The position numbers were made by a program, and so were the translations under genes. Below the pieces are notes generated by a model. That model was given only the letters and a program-made list of their open reading frames with translations, did not search any database and was not told the origin of the DNA. Of a stretch of DNA of 64,000 bases, positions 42,498 through 51,539 are shown in pieces (positions within the stretch are counted from its first letter, which is position 1; each line of letters begins with the position of its first letter). Origin of the DNA: Acidobacteriaceae bacterium (GTDB lineage Bacteria > Acidobacteriota > Terriglobia > Terriglobales > Acidobacteriaceae). Location of the stretch: the NCBI GenBank assembly GCA_025462735.1, contig JAOAPC010000010.1:186001-250000 (forward strand), written 5' to 3'.

Positions 42498-42620
42498 GTC
42501 ATTCCGAGCGAAAAAGCTCATTCGTCGCGAATGAGCATTGAGTCGAGAGCCTGCCCTGAGCGACTGACCGTGCAACGGAAAGGAGCCGAATGGGAACCTG
42601 GTTTTGCTTAACTTCGTTCG
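42498..42620. repeat. Intergenic palindromic element, copy-like to 17215-17284
   Basis: Begins CTGTCATTCCGAGCG, contains the hairpin GCTCATTC-GTCG-CGAATGAGC (42515-42536) and ends with GGGAACCTGGTTTTGC. The same end words, inverted, bound the element at 17215-17284. The 308-bp gap between rpsT and the membrane-protein gene otherwise shows nothing. Confidence 0.5.
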
Positions 42621-42764
42621 CGCAATCTTGATCTCTGTCCGCTGACACACCACTGGTAGTTGTGGTTGGCGGCCGCCTTTTCTCTAGGTAAGCGAGTGTA
42701 GCCGCTTTTCACTTCCACAACTTTCCTGTACAGTTTCCGCGACACTCCCGGAGGGCTCGTTCGA

Positions 42765-43505
42765 ATGCTCTACGCTGCTGCGGAAATTTCCCTTCCCACA
42801 GATTTCCAAACCAACTTCCTCATGCTGCTGCGCTGGATCCACTTCGTGGCCGGCATCACCTGGATCGGACTGTTGTACTTTTTCAACCTGGTTAACGTTC
42901 CATTCATGAAGGAACTCGACCCCACCACTCGCGCCAAAATCACGCCTGGCCTGATGCTGCGAGCATTGTGGTGGTTTCGTTGGTCAGCTCTGGTAACCGT
43001 GTTGGCCGGGCTAGCTTACTGGGGAAGCATTGTCGGCGCTGATGCGCGCAACGGTGGCGCCTCACCGGCTCTTCCGATGGCAAGCTTTTTCCTCATCTGG
43101 ACGATAACCTGGGCGATCCTTTACGCGCTGCTGATCCCCGGTAAAGGCCTGCTCAATAAAGGATGGTTTCTAGCGATTCTCTACGCAATCCTCATCACAC
43201 ATTCTGCCCATTTCTTTCTCCACATAAACGACAAACCGTGGGAGAGCAATCGCCTGCTGGCCATCGGCATCGGTGGAGGCATCGGCTGGATGATGCTGCT
43301 GAACGTCTGGGGAGTCGTCTGGCGCATACAGAAGCGCTTGATCGCCTCGACCAAAGACAACGCCGAGAACGGCACCCCAATGCCCGACAAAGCCGCACGG
43401 ATGGCACGTATGGTCTTCCTGACCTCACGCATCAATGCCTGGCTATCGATTCCCCTGCTGTTCCTAATGGGAGCGGCGAGCCACTACCCAATGTTTGGAA
43501 GGTAG
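42765..43505 (+). CDS. PuuD-like urate hydroxylase-type membrane protein
   Basis: 246 residues with about six membrane segments. LRWIHFVAGITWIGLLYFFNLVNVPFM matches the first helix of the PuuD membrane domain, and THSAHFFLHINDKPWESNRLLAIGIGGG the later haem-like His region. PuuD proteins couple urate oxidation to a c-type cytochrome, but the cytochrome part is absent here. So this may be a stand-alone membrane domain of different function. No purine genes are nearby. Confidence 0.65.
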   Translation: MLYAAAEISLPTDFQTNFLMLLRWIHFVAGITWIGLLYFFNLVNVPFMKELDPTTRAKITPGLMLRALWWFRWSALVTVLAGLAYWGSIVGADARNGGASPALPMASFFLIWTITWAILYALLIPGKGLLNKGWFLAILYAILITHSAHFFLHINDKPWESNRLLAIGIGGGIGWMMLLNVWGVVWRIQKRLIASTKDNAENGTPMPDKAARMARMVFLTSRINAWLSIPLLFLMGAASHYPMFGR

Positions 43506-43518
43506 CGCGTCCTCATTG

Positions 43519-43554
43519 CAAAAAAAAAGGAAGCTCCGAAGAGCTTCCTTTTGA
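43519..43554. terminator. Bidirectional terminator
   Basis: AAGGAAGCTC-CGAA-GAGCTTCCTT with TTTT on the plus side and nine A residues before it, i.e. a T-run on the minus side. It serves the convergent PuuD-like and TonB-receptor genes. Confidence 0.9.
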
Positions 43555-43570
43555 AATTCGAATCAGCGGC

Positions 43571-46500
43571 CTAGAAGCTGAACTTTACTCCCAAGCGCAT
43601 TTGACGGCTTAGTTGATAATACTGCGGAACTGTGAATGCACTGTTCCGCGCTGCAGTAATACCTCTGCCTTTGAAGTTATTAAACTGCGCTTGAACATTG
43701 TACGGACGCTCAGCCGCGGCGTAGAACGGAGTGCCGTCCCCAATGTAGCAAGTTCCGAAGAACGACGGTTGTACCTGACATGGACTCGCGCCTGACTGGG
43801 CCGGGTTCAAGGTGATGTATTGATTCGTAACCGAAAGAGACGTAATGTCCTCGTTGTAACCGGTGACAGCACGCTGATTCAGCAAGTTAGTCGCATTTAT
43901 GGTAAAGCTCAGCATCTTGGACTCAGTAATTTTGAAATTCTGAGTGATGCCGAAGTCAGTCTGGGTGTACCACGGAGTACGCCGCGTGCGCGGAGAACCA
44001 AATGTGACCAACCCAGTCGTTGGATCTTGGCTCACATCAACGAACTTGCCGCGATCCCACGCTTGTACGGCCCAACCACCATTTCCTGCACCGGTATCGA
44101 GAAAGCTCGTTATAGGCGACCCGCTGTACAGGTACTGGAAAATGCCGAAGTCAGTGGTGAATTTGTGCCATCCCAACTCATAGTAACCGTAGCCTTTGAA
44201 TGTGTTAGGACGGTCGGTCGGCAACAGACCGCTCGACGATCCGCCGGATGCGTTGTACTGGAAGTACGGCTCATCAAACGCACGGCTATTATTGGGTGAG
44301 CTGCGCCCGCCCTGTTGCCCGTCCGAAACGTCGGAACTGGTCAGGCCGGTATAGTTACCGCGCAGCTTGCTGTAGGTATAGGAGAACATCCCACCGAAGT
44401 GATTGCTGGCGGCCTTGGTTAGACGGAATTCCACGCCGTCATAGCTGCGAGCTGCTGGAATCATTTTATTGACGGGATTCACCGCGCAGGGTTGACGTAC
44501 CGGATTGGTGACCGACCAACCTGGCGCAGGGCAATCAGGGGTGCTGCCCGGATACAAGAAGCTATAAAAGCTATTGAATGTGCTCTCAACTCCTTGCCCG
44601 GGATTACCTATTACAAAGGTTTCGCTTCCGGCATTGGGCCCGCTCGACGCAATGATCGAAGAATCCTCGATTACGTGATCCAATCGGCGGCGATCCCAGC
44701 GGGCTTCAAGTGCCAGTGTCTTTGTCAGTTGGTAATCTACACCGAACACGCTTTCATGCTGCTCAAAAGGCTTCAATCCAGGCGTGACACCCGTCGAGGT
44801 CGCACTGCAGGTTGAGCAGCTAGTCGGGAATGAGCGGAAGTTAGTGTTCTCGATGAAGGTAAGACCGGCTGGTACGGTGCCACCAGCCCAGTTCGCTCCC
44901 GTACCTACGTCACCGATGCAATAATGTGTATTGCTGTTAAAGACCGGCCTAATGGAGGCGAGGTTGGCGGTGTCCAGAGCATAAATGCAATCGTTCCAAG
45001 TTTGTCCGCCGAAAGAGCTAATAGCAACGTTGAGTTTCATGATGTCGTAGAACTGCCCGTAATCTCCGAACACCTTCATTCTTCCGTCGCGGAACACGTC
45101 CCAAGCCAAGCCGATTCGGGGAGCTATCTTGTCACCCCAACTGAAGCTGATGGGATTGCCTTTGAGTCCAGCCGTGGTGCTGGCCGGCAGATATTCTTTG
45201 TCAAAGCGCACACCGTAATTGATGGTCAAGCCGTGACCCATGGTCCACGAGTCTTGCGCAAACAGACCGTGGTTGAAGCTGGTCACACTACCCCTGGTTG
45301 AAAAGTCCGAAACGTCGATGTAGCCGTACAGTCCTGCGCAGGGCTGGCCGGGCACATTGTTGGCCGGGTTTTCACCATACGTAGTGAGGCAATTGTTCGC
45401 ACCGACTTGGCTGTTCGGACTGTAAGTGCCCGCCTGCCCAACAAACAATTCCACATTCGGCTCGTTATAAGTTTGCAGAAGGTTGTTTTTCAGTCGGTTG
45501 AGCTGGTACCCAAACTTGAAGTTGTGCGTTCCCAGCCAGCCACTCTTAAAGAACGCTACGTCCTGGTCAAACTGGATCGCGCTATTCGCGTTGAAATGCG
45601 TGTAAAAGCTGCTGTATACGTCGTTAAAATGTCCTGGGACTTGCTGGTATACGGCAGGCAGAGGATTGTTGGCATTATCTAAGGCACCGTCTTTAGCGAG
45701 GCCGTCGGTTTGCCAGAAGTTCAAGGTGCCGCTCGTCGGATATCCGAAGTCGTGGTAGTTTTCGAAGTAATAACCGAAGCGGGTGGTAGAAACCAGGTGT
45801 GGAGTTAGCGTGATGTCGGCACCGAAGTTGAGGGTCTGATTGGGCGCCGTGTAGCCGACGCTGTGTGGGAAGGACCCCAATGGGTCATTGCCCGTATCCA
45901 AGTTCAATAAACCGGTGGTTGAATCGCCGTGCGGCATGTTCACGCCAGTCTCGCGCTGGTACTGATACAGCCACGATGCGAATACACGGATCTTCTGTGT
46001 GGCAACCGCATCCACGCGACCTGTCGCGTAATAGGTCTGCTGGTTGCGGCTGAAGGGAATGCGTGCGCCGCCTGCCGGAACACTGGGAAGACCAATTCCA
46101 GGGCCGCCGACTGGGTAATCTACAAATCGCTCTTGGTTATACCACTCGGGGTTAAAGGCGGCGAAAGCGAAAATCCGGTCCTTAACGAGTGGTCCGCCAA
46201 AAGTGAATCCCGGGAACACATCACTGGTGTGATATCGCTTTGGTTGAAAAGTCTGCGTAGCTTGGTCAATATAGCCATTGGTGTTGTTAGTCGCGCCGCT
46301 TGGCAAAGTTCTGCCCGGAGCGGTAAGGAAGCTGTTCGGATCGTAGCGCGAATATGCTTGCGGGCTACCGTCCAGTGCATTGTTCTCAAACTGCGTAAAC
46401 ACCGACCCGTGATACGAGTTGGTGCCTTTCTTCATGATCACGTTGACGACGCCACCAAGCGCGCCGCCATGCTCAGCCTCGATACCCGAGGTTTTAATCT

Positions 46501-47209
46501 GTACTTCCTGAATGAAGTCAAACGGCACGTTTGTGTGCGAGTAACCACCAATAAGGTTGGCCGTCTCTTGACCTTCGACAAGGTAGGAATTCTCGGCATC
46601 CGATGCGCCGCCAATTGAGAAGCCGTGGTCGCTGCCATTGGTCGTACTACCCGGGGCTGCACCGCCGGAACCGTTGCTTGAAATATTATTCCCTTCCAAC
46701 GGTTCGTTGCGGGCGGAAGGAGCAAACTGAATGACAGACTGGAACGACCGTCCATGCGGAACGTCCTGAATGACGTCCTCAGTGATGTTCGTCATGCTGT
46801 GATTGGTGGTAACGTCGATCGCGGGAGTTTCACCGCTGACCTCTACAATGGTCTCCGTTTTACCGATCTGAAGCGAGAAATCGACAGTTGGAAGGTGGCC
46901 CGTTTCGAGGACTAAGCCGTCGTTTTTGGCAGTCGCGAAGCCTTCCGCTTTCACCGTAACCGAATAGGCGCCTGCGGGTAAATTGGCGAAGCGATAATAG
47001 CCGTTCTTATCTGTCAACACCTTCTTATCGCCTACCAGGGTGTTACCTGTGACCACCACCTGCGCGCCGCTCACAACGGCACCAGAGGTGTCCTTTACGG
47101 TGCCCTGCAAACCGGCGGTGGTTTCTTGCCCAAATAGTGTGGCAGCGAACAGCAAAAGCGCGCATACCTGCAGCACAACAAATTTTGAAGTCGATGAACA
47201 ACGATTCAT
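43571..47209 (-). CDS. TonB-dependent receptor, Oar-like, with carboxypeptidase-regulatory domain
   Basis: 1212 residues from the ATG at 47209, chosen for its TTAGGAGA ribosome-binding site and the signal peptide that follows (SKFVVLQVCALLLFAATLFGQ). A CarboxypepD_reg-like domain is next (GLQGTVKDTSGAVVSGAQVVVTG), then a plug domain (TETIVEVSGETPAIDV; GNNISSNGSGGAAPGS) and a long 22-strand-type barrel ending RMRLGVKFSF with the terminal Phe used for outer-membrane assembly. Acidobacteria encode many such Oar-type proteins; the ligand is probably a polymer or complex organic, but cannot be read from the sequence. No TonB/ExbBD genes are adjacent. Confidence 0.92.
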   Translation of the reverse strand: MNRCSSTSKFVVLQVCALLLFAATLFGQETTAGLQGTVKDTSGAVVSGAQVVVTGNTLVGDKKVLTDKNGYYRFANLPAGAYSVTVKAEGFATAKNDGLVLETGHLPTVDFSLQIGKTETIVEVSGETPAIDVTTNHSMTNITEDVIQDVPHGRSFQSVIQFAPSARNEPLEGNNISSNGSGGAAPGSTTNGSDHGFSIGGASDAENSYLVEGQETANLIGGYSHTNVPFDFIQEVQIKTSGIEAEHGGALGGVVNVIMKKGTNSYHGSVFTQFENNALDGSPQAYSRYDPNSFLTAPGRTLPSGATNNTNGYIDQATQTFQPKRYHTSDVFPGFTFGGPLVKDRIFAFAAFNPEWYNQERFVDYPVGGPGIGLPSVPAGGARIPFSRNQQTYYATGRVDAVATQKIRVFASWLYQYQRETGVNMPHGDSTTGLLNLDTGNDPLGSFPHSVGYTAPNQTLNFGADITLTPHLVSTTRFGYYFENYHDFGYPTSGTLNFWQTDGLAKDGALDNANNPLPAVYQQVPGHFNDVYSSFYTHFNANSAIQFDQDVAFFKSGWLGTHNFKFGYQLNRLKNNLLQTYNEPNVELFVGQAGTYSPNSQVGANNCLTTYGENPANNVPGQPCAGLYGYIDVSDFSTRGSVTSFNHGLFAQDSWTMGHGLTINYGVRFDKEYLPASTTAGLKGNPISFSWGDKIAPRIGLAWDVFRDGRMKVFGDYGQFYDIMKLNVAISSFGGQTWNDCIYALDTANLASIRPVFNSNTHYCIGDVGTGANWAGGTVPAGLTFIENTNFRSFPTSCSTCSATSTGVTPGLKPFEQHESVFGVDYQLTKTLALEARWDRRRLDHVIEDSSIIASSGPNAGSETFVIGNPGQGVESTFNSFYSFLYPGSTPDCPAPGWSVTNPVRQPCAVNPVNKMIPAARSYDGVEFRLTKAASNHFGGMFSYTYSKLRGNYTGLTSSDVSDGQQGGRSSPNNSRAFDEPYFQYNASGGSSSGLLPTDRPNTFKGYGYYELGWHKFTTDFGIFQYLYSGSPITSFLDTGAGNGGWAVQAWDRGKFVDVSQDPTTGLVTFGSPRTRRTPWYTQTDFGITQNFKITESKMLSFTINATNLLNQRAVTGYNEDITSLSVTNQYITLNPAQSGASPCQVQPSFFGTCYIGDGTPFYAAAERPYNVQAQFNNFKGRGITAARNSAFTVPQYYQLSRQMRLGVKFSF

Positions 47210-47513
47210 GCGGTGTCTCCTAAGCAGAAAAAAATCTTGGTTTTTGTGCATAACTGAGAATGGACGATGGCTTAAACGAACCTGTAGAACCTATGTACGA
47301 GTGCAACTCTAAGTCCAAAAGTCGGTTTAGCGGTAAGTAGTAGGTATTACAGGAGCTTACGTCCCAAGTCGAGCGAGTATCACGGTTGTATTTATTCCAA
47401 AAACCGGATGGAAGGAGGAGGGACTATATGAAATCCGGTATATTGTCGGCGAAAAGGCCTTAGGTTTCGGGTAAGGTTCGTTTGACCTTTACAACAACGA
47501 GTCGCGACAGGAG

Positions 47514-48461
47514 CTACCCCACCCGCTTCACGATTGGCGTATTCATTTTGTACTTGCGCTCGACCACATCTCCACTCGCATCCTTCACTCGCAGGACAAA
47601 TGTGGGCAGGTCGCCTTCTTTGCCAAAATCTTCGCGCGAGACGGTCGCCGGAAGCATGCCATTCAGGTTGCGTTCGCGGTAGGCAGTCTCATAGCGGTGG
47701 CGGTGAACGTTCCAGGTGAAAACACGGGCCTGGTTAAAGTCGAAGGGCTGACCGTCTTTGGCTTCGGTAAGCAGCATCAGGTATTGAGGAATTTTCTTGT
47801 CGCCGTCGTTTACTTCATTGAGCACGAAGCAGCCGACGATGCGCTGGCCCTCGGCATATTGGGCGACATCGAGTGGGACGTCAAGATCGATCATGCGGCC
47901 CAGCACCCATCCCACATGGCCTTGCTGGTCGCGGGCCAGCCACCAATCTTCCATTGGCTTGAGTTGTTTTGCACCAGCCGGCAGCTGGACCTGAGCGCCA
48001 GGAAGGTTTTTCTCCACGGTGGCGCGCTTCAGCACTGAAACTTTTGCGCCTTGCGCAAGCTGATAAAGGTGCTCGGTGTCGCGGCCAGGCTCGATGTGCA
48101 GATTGGTATCGTTGCGTGTGGTCGCGATGCCTTCGACGGGTGAGTCCTTCGCTTGTTGCTGCATTTTCTGGAAACCGTCGAAGACCTGCTGAGTTACCAA
48201 GTAGCGTTGCTCGACCCAGCCCTCCGATCCACTCGTGGTCCGAACTTTGGAGAAGCGCTTTTCGCGATCGAGCACCTCCACGCGGTCGCCGTTCTTGGCA
48301 GTTCCGACCTTGTTATAGACCTGCGAGAGCTGGTCGCGAAGCGTGACTTGCGGAGCCGAGACGTAGTCAATCTCAAGCACGTGGTGACGGCCTCGACCGC
48401 AGCCGCTGAGCAAGGCCGTGGCCGCGATGACGAAAACTAGACTCTTGCAGGGGTAATTCAC
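47514..48461 (-). CDS. SH3-domain lipoprotein of unknown function
   Basis: 315 residues from a GTG. Lipobox ALLSGC with C21. Two bacterial SH3-like segments follow: VYNKVGTAKNGDRVEVLDREKRFSKVRTTSGSEGWVEQRYL, and later NLHIEPGRDTEHLYQLAQGAKVSVL ... DWWLARDQQGHVGWVLGRM. The C-terminal 100 residues are not recognised. Likely outer-membrane or periplasmic and peptidoglycan-facing. Between the TonB-receptor gene and ilvA, same strand, no shared operon evident. Confidence 0.75.
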   Translation of the reverse strand: MNYPCKSLVFVIAATALLSGCGRGRHHVLEIDYVSAPQVTLRDQLSQVYNKVGTAKNGDRVEVLDREKRFSKVRTTSGSEGWVEQRYLVTQQVFDGFQKMQQQAKDSPVEGIATTRNDTNLHIEPGRDTEHLYQLAQGAKVSVLKRATVEKNLPGAQVQLPAGAKQLKPMEDWWLARDQQGHVGWVLGRMIDLDVPLDVAQYAEGQRIVGCFVLNEVNDGDKKIPQYLMLLTEAKDGQPFDFNQARVFTWNVHRHRYETAYRERNLNGMLPATVSREDFGKEGDLPTFVLRVKDASGDVVERKYKMNTPIVKRVG

Positions 48462-48524
48462 GGATAGGAATCAATATAGCGCAGCGGTCCAGAGATGCCA
48501 GTTACGAACGGATGTCCTCTGCCC

Positions 48525-48640
48525 CTCTGTGTCCCGCGTCTCGCTCGGTGGAGCTGTGGTTCTCTCTGTTTCTCCAGCGTCTCTCTGTGTACCTCTGTAC
48601 TTCTCTGTGTTCCTCTGTGGTTTGCTTTTGTTTTTTGGGG
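48525..48640. repeat. CTCTGTG word repeat
   Basis: Near-copies of CTCTGTGTNCCTCTGTG: CCCCTCTGTGTCCCG, GTTCTCTCTGTTTCTCC, GTCTCTCTGTGTACCTCTGTAC, TTCTCTGTGTTCCTCTGTGGT. Between the SH3 lipoprotein and ilvA. A looser version (CTCCGTGGC, GCGTTCTCAGCGG) lies upstream of ilvA at 49945-50005. Confidence 0.65.
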
Positions 48641-48662
48641 ACGGCGGAAGCACAAAGAGCGA

Positions 48663-49922
48663 CTACAGGATTCGCTCATGAACATACCCGCTGGCGCTGA
48701 GTGCGGAAAGTAGCTCGGCAATGTGATCTGGGCCACGAGTTTCCATGGTGATGTCGATTGCGGTGTCGCCTAGGTTAACACCGTAGTATGCACGGTCGTA
48801 TGACGTCTCGACGATGTTGGCGCGATGCTGGGCCAATATTCCGGTGAGCCGATGCAGAGCTCCGGGATAATCGGGCAGGTGGACACGCAAGCGCACCAGG
48901 CGTCCGTCTTTCACCAGGCCGCGCTCCATAATTCGTGAGAGCAGGCTTACATCAATATTCCCCCCGCAAACAAGCACCGCGACTTTCTTGCCACTGAGCG
49001 GCGTCTTGCGATTGATGAGGGCTGCAATCGCCGCCGCACCCGCGCCCTCGGCCAGCGTCTTCTCGCGCTCGAGCAGAAGAAGAATCGCATTGGCGATTTC
49101 TTCTTCGTCCACGGTCACGATGTCGTCGACATATTTCTGGATCAGCGGCAGCGTTTTTTCGCCGGCGCGCCGAACCGCGATTCCGTCGGCGATAGTGGCG
49201 GCTGGGCTTAGGGTCACCGGATGGCCCTCGGCAATCGCCACTTTCATAGATGGCAATCGCGCCGGCTGAACACCAATGACGCGCACCTTAGAATTCGTTT
49301 CTTTGATTGCGCACGCTACGCCCGCAATCAACCCGCCTCCGCCGATCGGAGCGATAACGGCTTCGATGTCCGGAACTTGCTCCAGGATCTCGAGGCCCAT
49401 CGTGCCTTGGCCGGCGATCACCACCTCGTCGTCGAAAGGGTGTACGAACGTCATGCCGAACTGCTGGCTGCGGCGAACCGCTTCTTCGCAGGCTTCGTCA
49501 TAATTCGCGCCGTGTAGGATGACTTCCGCACCGTAACTTTTGGTGGCTGAAACTTTGATCAGCGGCGTGGTCAGCGGCATGCAAATCTGCGCGCGAATTC
49601 CATGCCGCCCGGCATGATAGGCCACGCCTTGCGCATGATTTCCTGCCGAGGCTGCGATCACTCCGCGAGAACGTTCATCCGCACTCAGCGTGAGCAGCTT
49701 GTTCAATGCGCCGCGTTCTTTGAACGCGCCAGTTCGCTGCAGGTTATCAAGCTTGAGGTAAACGGAATTCTCCGTGAGCTGGGAAAAATATTCCGAGCGC
49801 GCGCACGGGGAGAGATAAATCGAATCGCGGATGCGGGCCAATGCCGTATGAATCTCGTGGAGCGAGACCCCAGGCTGTGGAGCTTTGGCTGGCTTGGTTG
49901 GCATCAGGATCGGCTTAGACAT
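48663..49922 (-). CDS. ilvA: Threonine ammonia-lyase with C-terminal ACT domain
   Basis: 419 residues. PLP-binding lysine K68 in GAFKERGALNKL, phosphate loop GGGGLIAG, SAGNHAQGVAYHA and the LEREKTLAEGAGAA segment are fold-type II features. A single C-terminal ACT-type domain (VHLPDYPGALHRLTGILAQ) follows, as in the shorter IlvA/TdcB branch rather than the two-domain E. coli IlvA. It makes 2-oxobutyrate for isoleucine. Because threonine is its substrate, it connects functionally to the Thr-attenuated operon at 56.4 kb. Confidence 0.93.
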   Translation of the reverse strand: MSKPILMPTKPAKAPQPGVSLHEIHTALARIRDSIYLSPCARSEYFSQLTENSVYLKLDNLQRTGAFKERGALNKLLTLSADERSRGVIAASAGNHAQGVAYHAGRHGIRAQICMPLTTPLIKVSATKSYGAEVILHGANYDEACEEAVRRSQQFGMTFVHPFDDEVVIAGQGTMGLEILEQVPDIEAVIAPIGGGGLIAGVACAIKETNSKVRVIGVQPARLPSMKVAIAEGHPVTLSPAATIADGIAVRRAGEKTLPLIQKYVDDIVTVDEEEIANAILLLLEREKTLAEGAGAAAIAALINRKTPLSGKKVAVLVCGGNIDVSLLSRIMERGLVKDGRLVRLRVHLPDYPGALHRLTGILAQHRANIVETSYDRAYYGVNLGDTAIDITMETRGPDHIAELLSALSASGYVHERIL

Positions 49923-50078
49923 TGTGACAGGTTTTGTCTGCGCGCTTTTTGCGTTTAGTCTGCGTTCTCAGCGGCTAGATAGCCACGGAGTTCGCAAAGG
50001 CAGCGCCGAGATCGCGGAGAAAGGCAATTCTAATCCCGCGACGCGATCTCTTAAAACTGGCTGCTCGGCATTCTATCT

Positions 50079-51539
50079 TCAGGCTGAGACCAGGTCTCGC
50101 CGTAGTTTCGCCTTGGCCGGGGGCTGAACGGATTGTTTACTCAAGTAGACGTCCATCGACTCCGCGGCCTTTCGTCCTTCCGCGATTGCCCACACCACCA
50201 GGGATTGTCCTCGGCGCATGTCGCCGGCCGCAAAGACGCCCGCAACCGACGACATGTAATCGACCCCAGTTTCCACGTTCCCGCGCAGGTCCAGCTTCGC
50301 GCCCAACTGATCGATCATGCCGTTACGTACTGGGCCGCTGAATCCCATTGCCAGCAGAATCAGATCCGCGTCCATGACGAACTCGCTGCCGGGGATCGGC
50401 TCAAACTTCGGTGGCGGGCCGACTTTGATTCCGTGCAACTGCTTTACGTTTCCGCTTGCATCACCGGTCAACTTAGTTGTGGCGATACTCCATTCGCGCA
50501 TGCCGCCTTCTTCGTGCGCACCCTCCACGCGCAACTGCATCGGCCACAGCGGCCAAGGGGTGAGCGGGGATCGGTCGGCGGGCGGCATCGGCATAATTTC
50601 GAACTGATAAACCGAAATCGCCTTTTGGCGGTGCACGGTGCCAAGGCAGTCCGCTCCGGTGTCTCCGCCACCAATAATAATGACGCGCTTGCCGGTTGCC
50701 AGAATATCCTGCGCGCGATCGAGCATGTCGCCATAACATCGCTTGTTGGCCTGCGGCAAGAAATCCATCGCGAAATGGACGCCCTTCAATTCCCTTCCAG
50801 GAACATTCAAATCACGCGGTGCTTCGGCGCCTCCGGCGAGAAGAATTGCGTCGAACTCGCGTTGCAAATCTTCAACTGGAACTGAGTGTCCGACGTGCGC
50901 GTTAACCACCAACTTCACGCCTTCGGTTTCCATCTGTTCCAGACGGCGATCGACAATGCGCTTCTCCATTTTGAATTCGGGGATACCGTAACGCAGGAGT
51001 CCGCCGATACGATCGGCCTTCTCATAGACTGTGACCCAGTGTCCGGCGCGATTTAGCTGCTGCGCTGCGGCCAGTCCTGCCGGGCCTGAACCTACAATTG
51101 CAACTTTCTTTCCAGTACGGAACTTAGGCGGCTCTGGGCGAATGAGGCCTTCATCGAAACCACGCTCGACAACGCTCTTTTCAATCTGCTTGATGGTGAC
51201 TGCCGGCTCGTTAATACCTAACACACACGCCGCTTCGCATGGCGCGGGACAAATGCGTCCAGTGAATTCTGGGAAATTGTTGGTCGAGTGAAGCTGGCGC
51301 ACGGCTTCTTTCCAGCGGCCCCGGTAAACCAGATCATTCCAATCAGGAATCAGATTATTGACCGGACAACCGGTGTGGCAGAACGGCACGCCACAATCCA
51401 TGCAACGCGCGCCTTGCGTACGAAGCTTTTCCTCGGGGAAGTCCTGGTAAATCTCAAACCAATCGTTCACCCGCTCTGGAACCGGACGACGCACGGCACT
51501 TTCGCGGCCATGCTCTATAAAACCCGAGGCCTTACCCAT
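50079..51539 (-). CDS. gltD: Glutamate synthase (NADPH) small subunit
   Basis: 486 residues. N-terminal Cys-rich domain for [4Fe-4S] clusters ([31 protein letters not shown]), FAD-binding [22 protein letters not shown]-binding [16 protein letters not shown] and C-terminal [23 protein letters not shown]. It passes NADPH electrons to GltB for glutamate synthesis from glutamine and 2-oxoglutarate. Its start overlaps the end of gltB by 8 bp. Confidence 0.96.
   Translation of the reverse strand: MGKASGFIEHGRESAVRRPVPERVNDWFEIYQDFPEEKLRTQGARCMDCGVPFCHTGCPVNNLIPDWNDLVYRGRWKEAVRQLHSTNNFPEFTGRICPAPCEAACVLGINEPAVTIKQIEKSVVERGFDEGLIRPEPPKFRTGKKVAIVGSGPAGLAAAQQLNRAGHWVTVYEKADRIGGLLRYGIPEFKMEKRIVDRRLEQMETEGVKLVVNAHVGHSVPVEDLQREFDAILLAGGAEAPRDLNVPGRELKGVHFAMDFLPQANKRCYGDMLDRAQDILATGKRVIIIGGGDTGADCLGTVHRQKAISVYQFEIMPMPPADRSPLTPWPLWPMQLRVEGAHEEGGMREWSIATTKLTGDASGNVKQLHGIKVGPPPKFEPIPGSEFVMDADLILLAMGFSGPVRNGMIDQLGAKLDLRGNVETGVDYMSSVAGVFAAGDMRRGQSLVVWAIAEGRKAAESMDVYLSKQSVQPPAKAKLRRDLVSA

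Noticed and set aside
47428-47463. Twelve-codon frame with a strong GGAGGAGGG ribosome-binding site
   Set aside because: The ATG context is striking, but the 11-residue peptide has no cluster of regulatory codons and no following terminator pair, and the next gene on that strand is far away.
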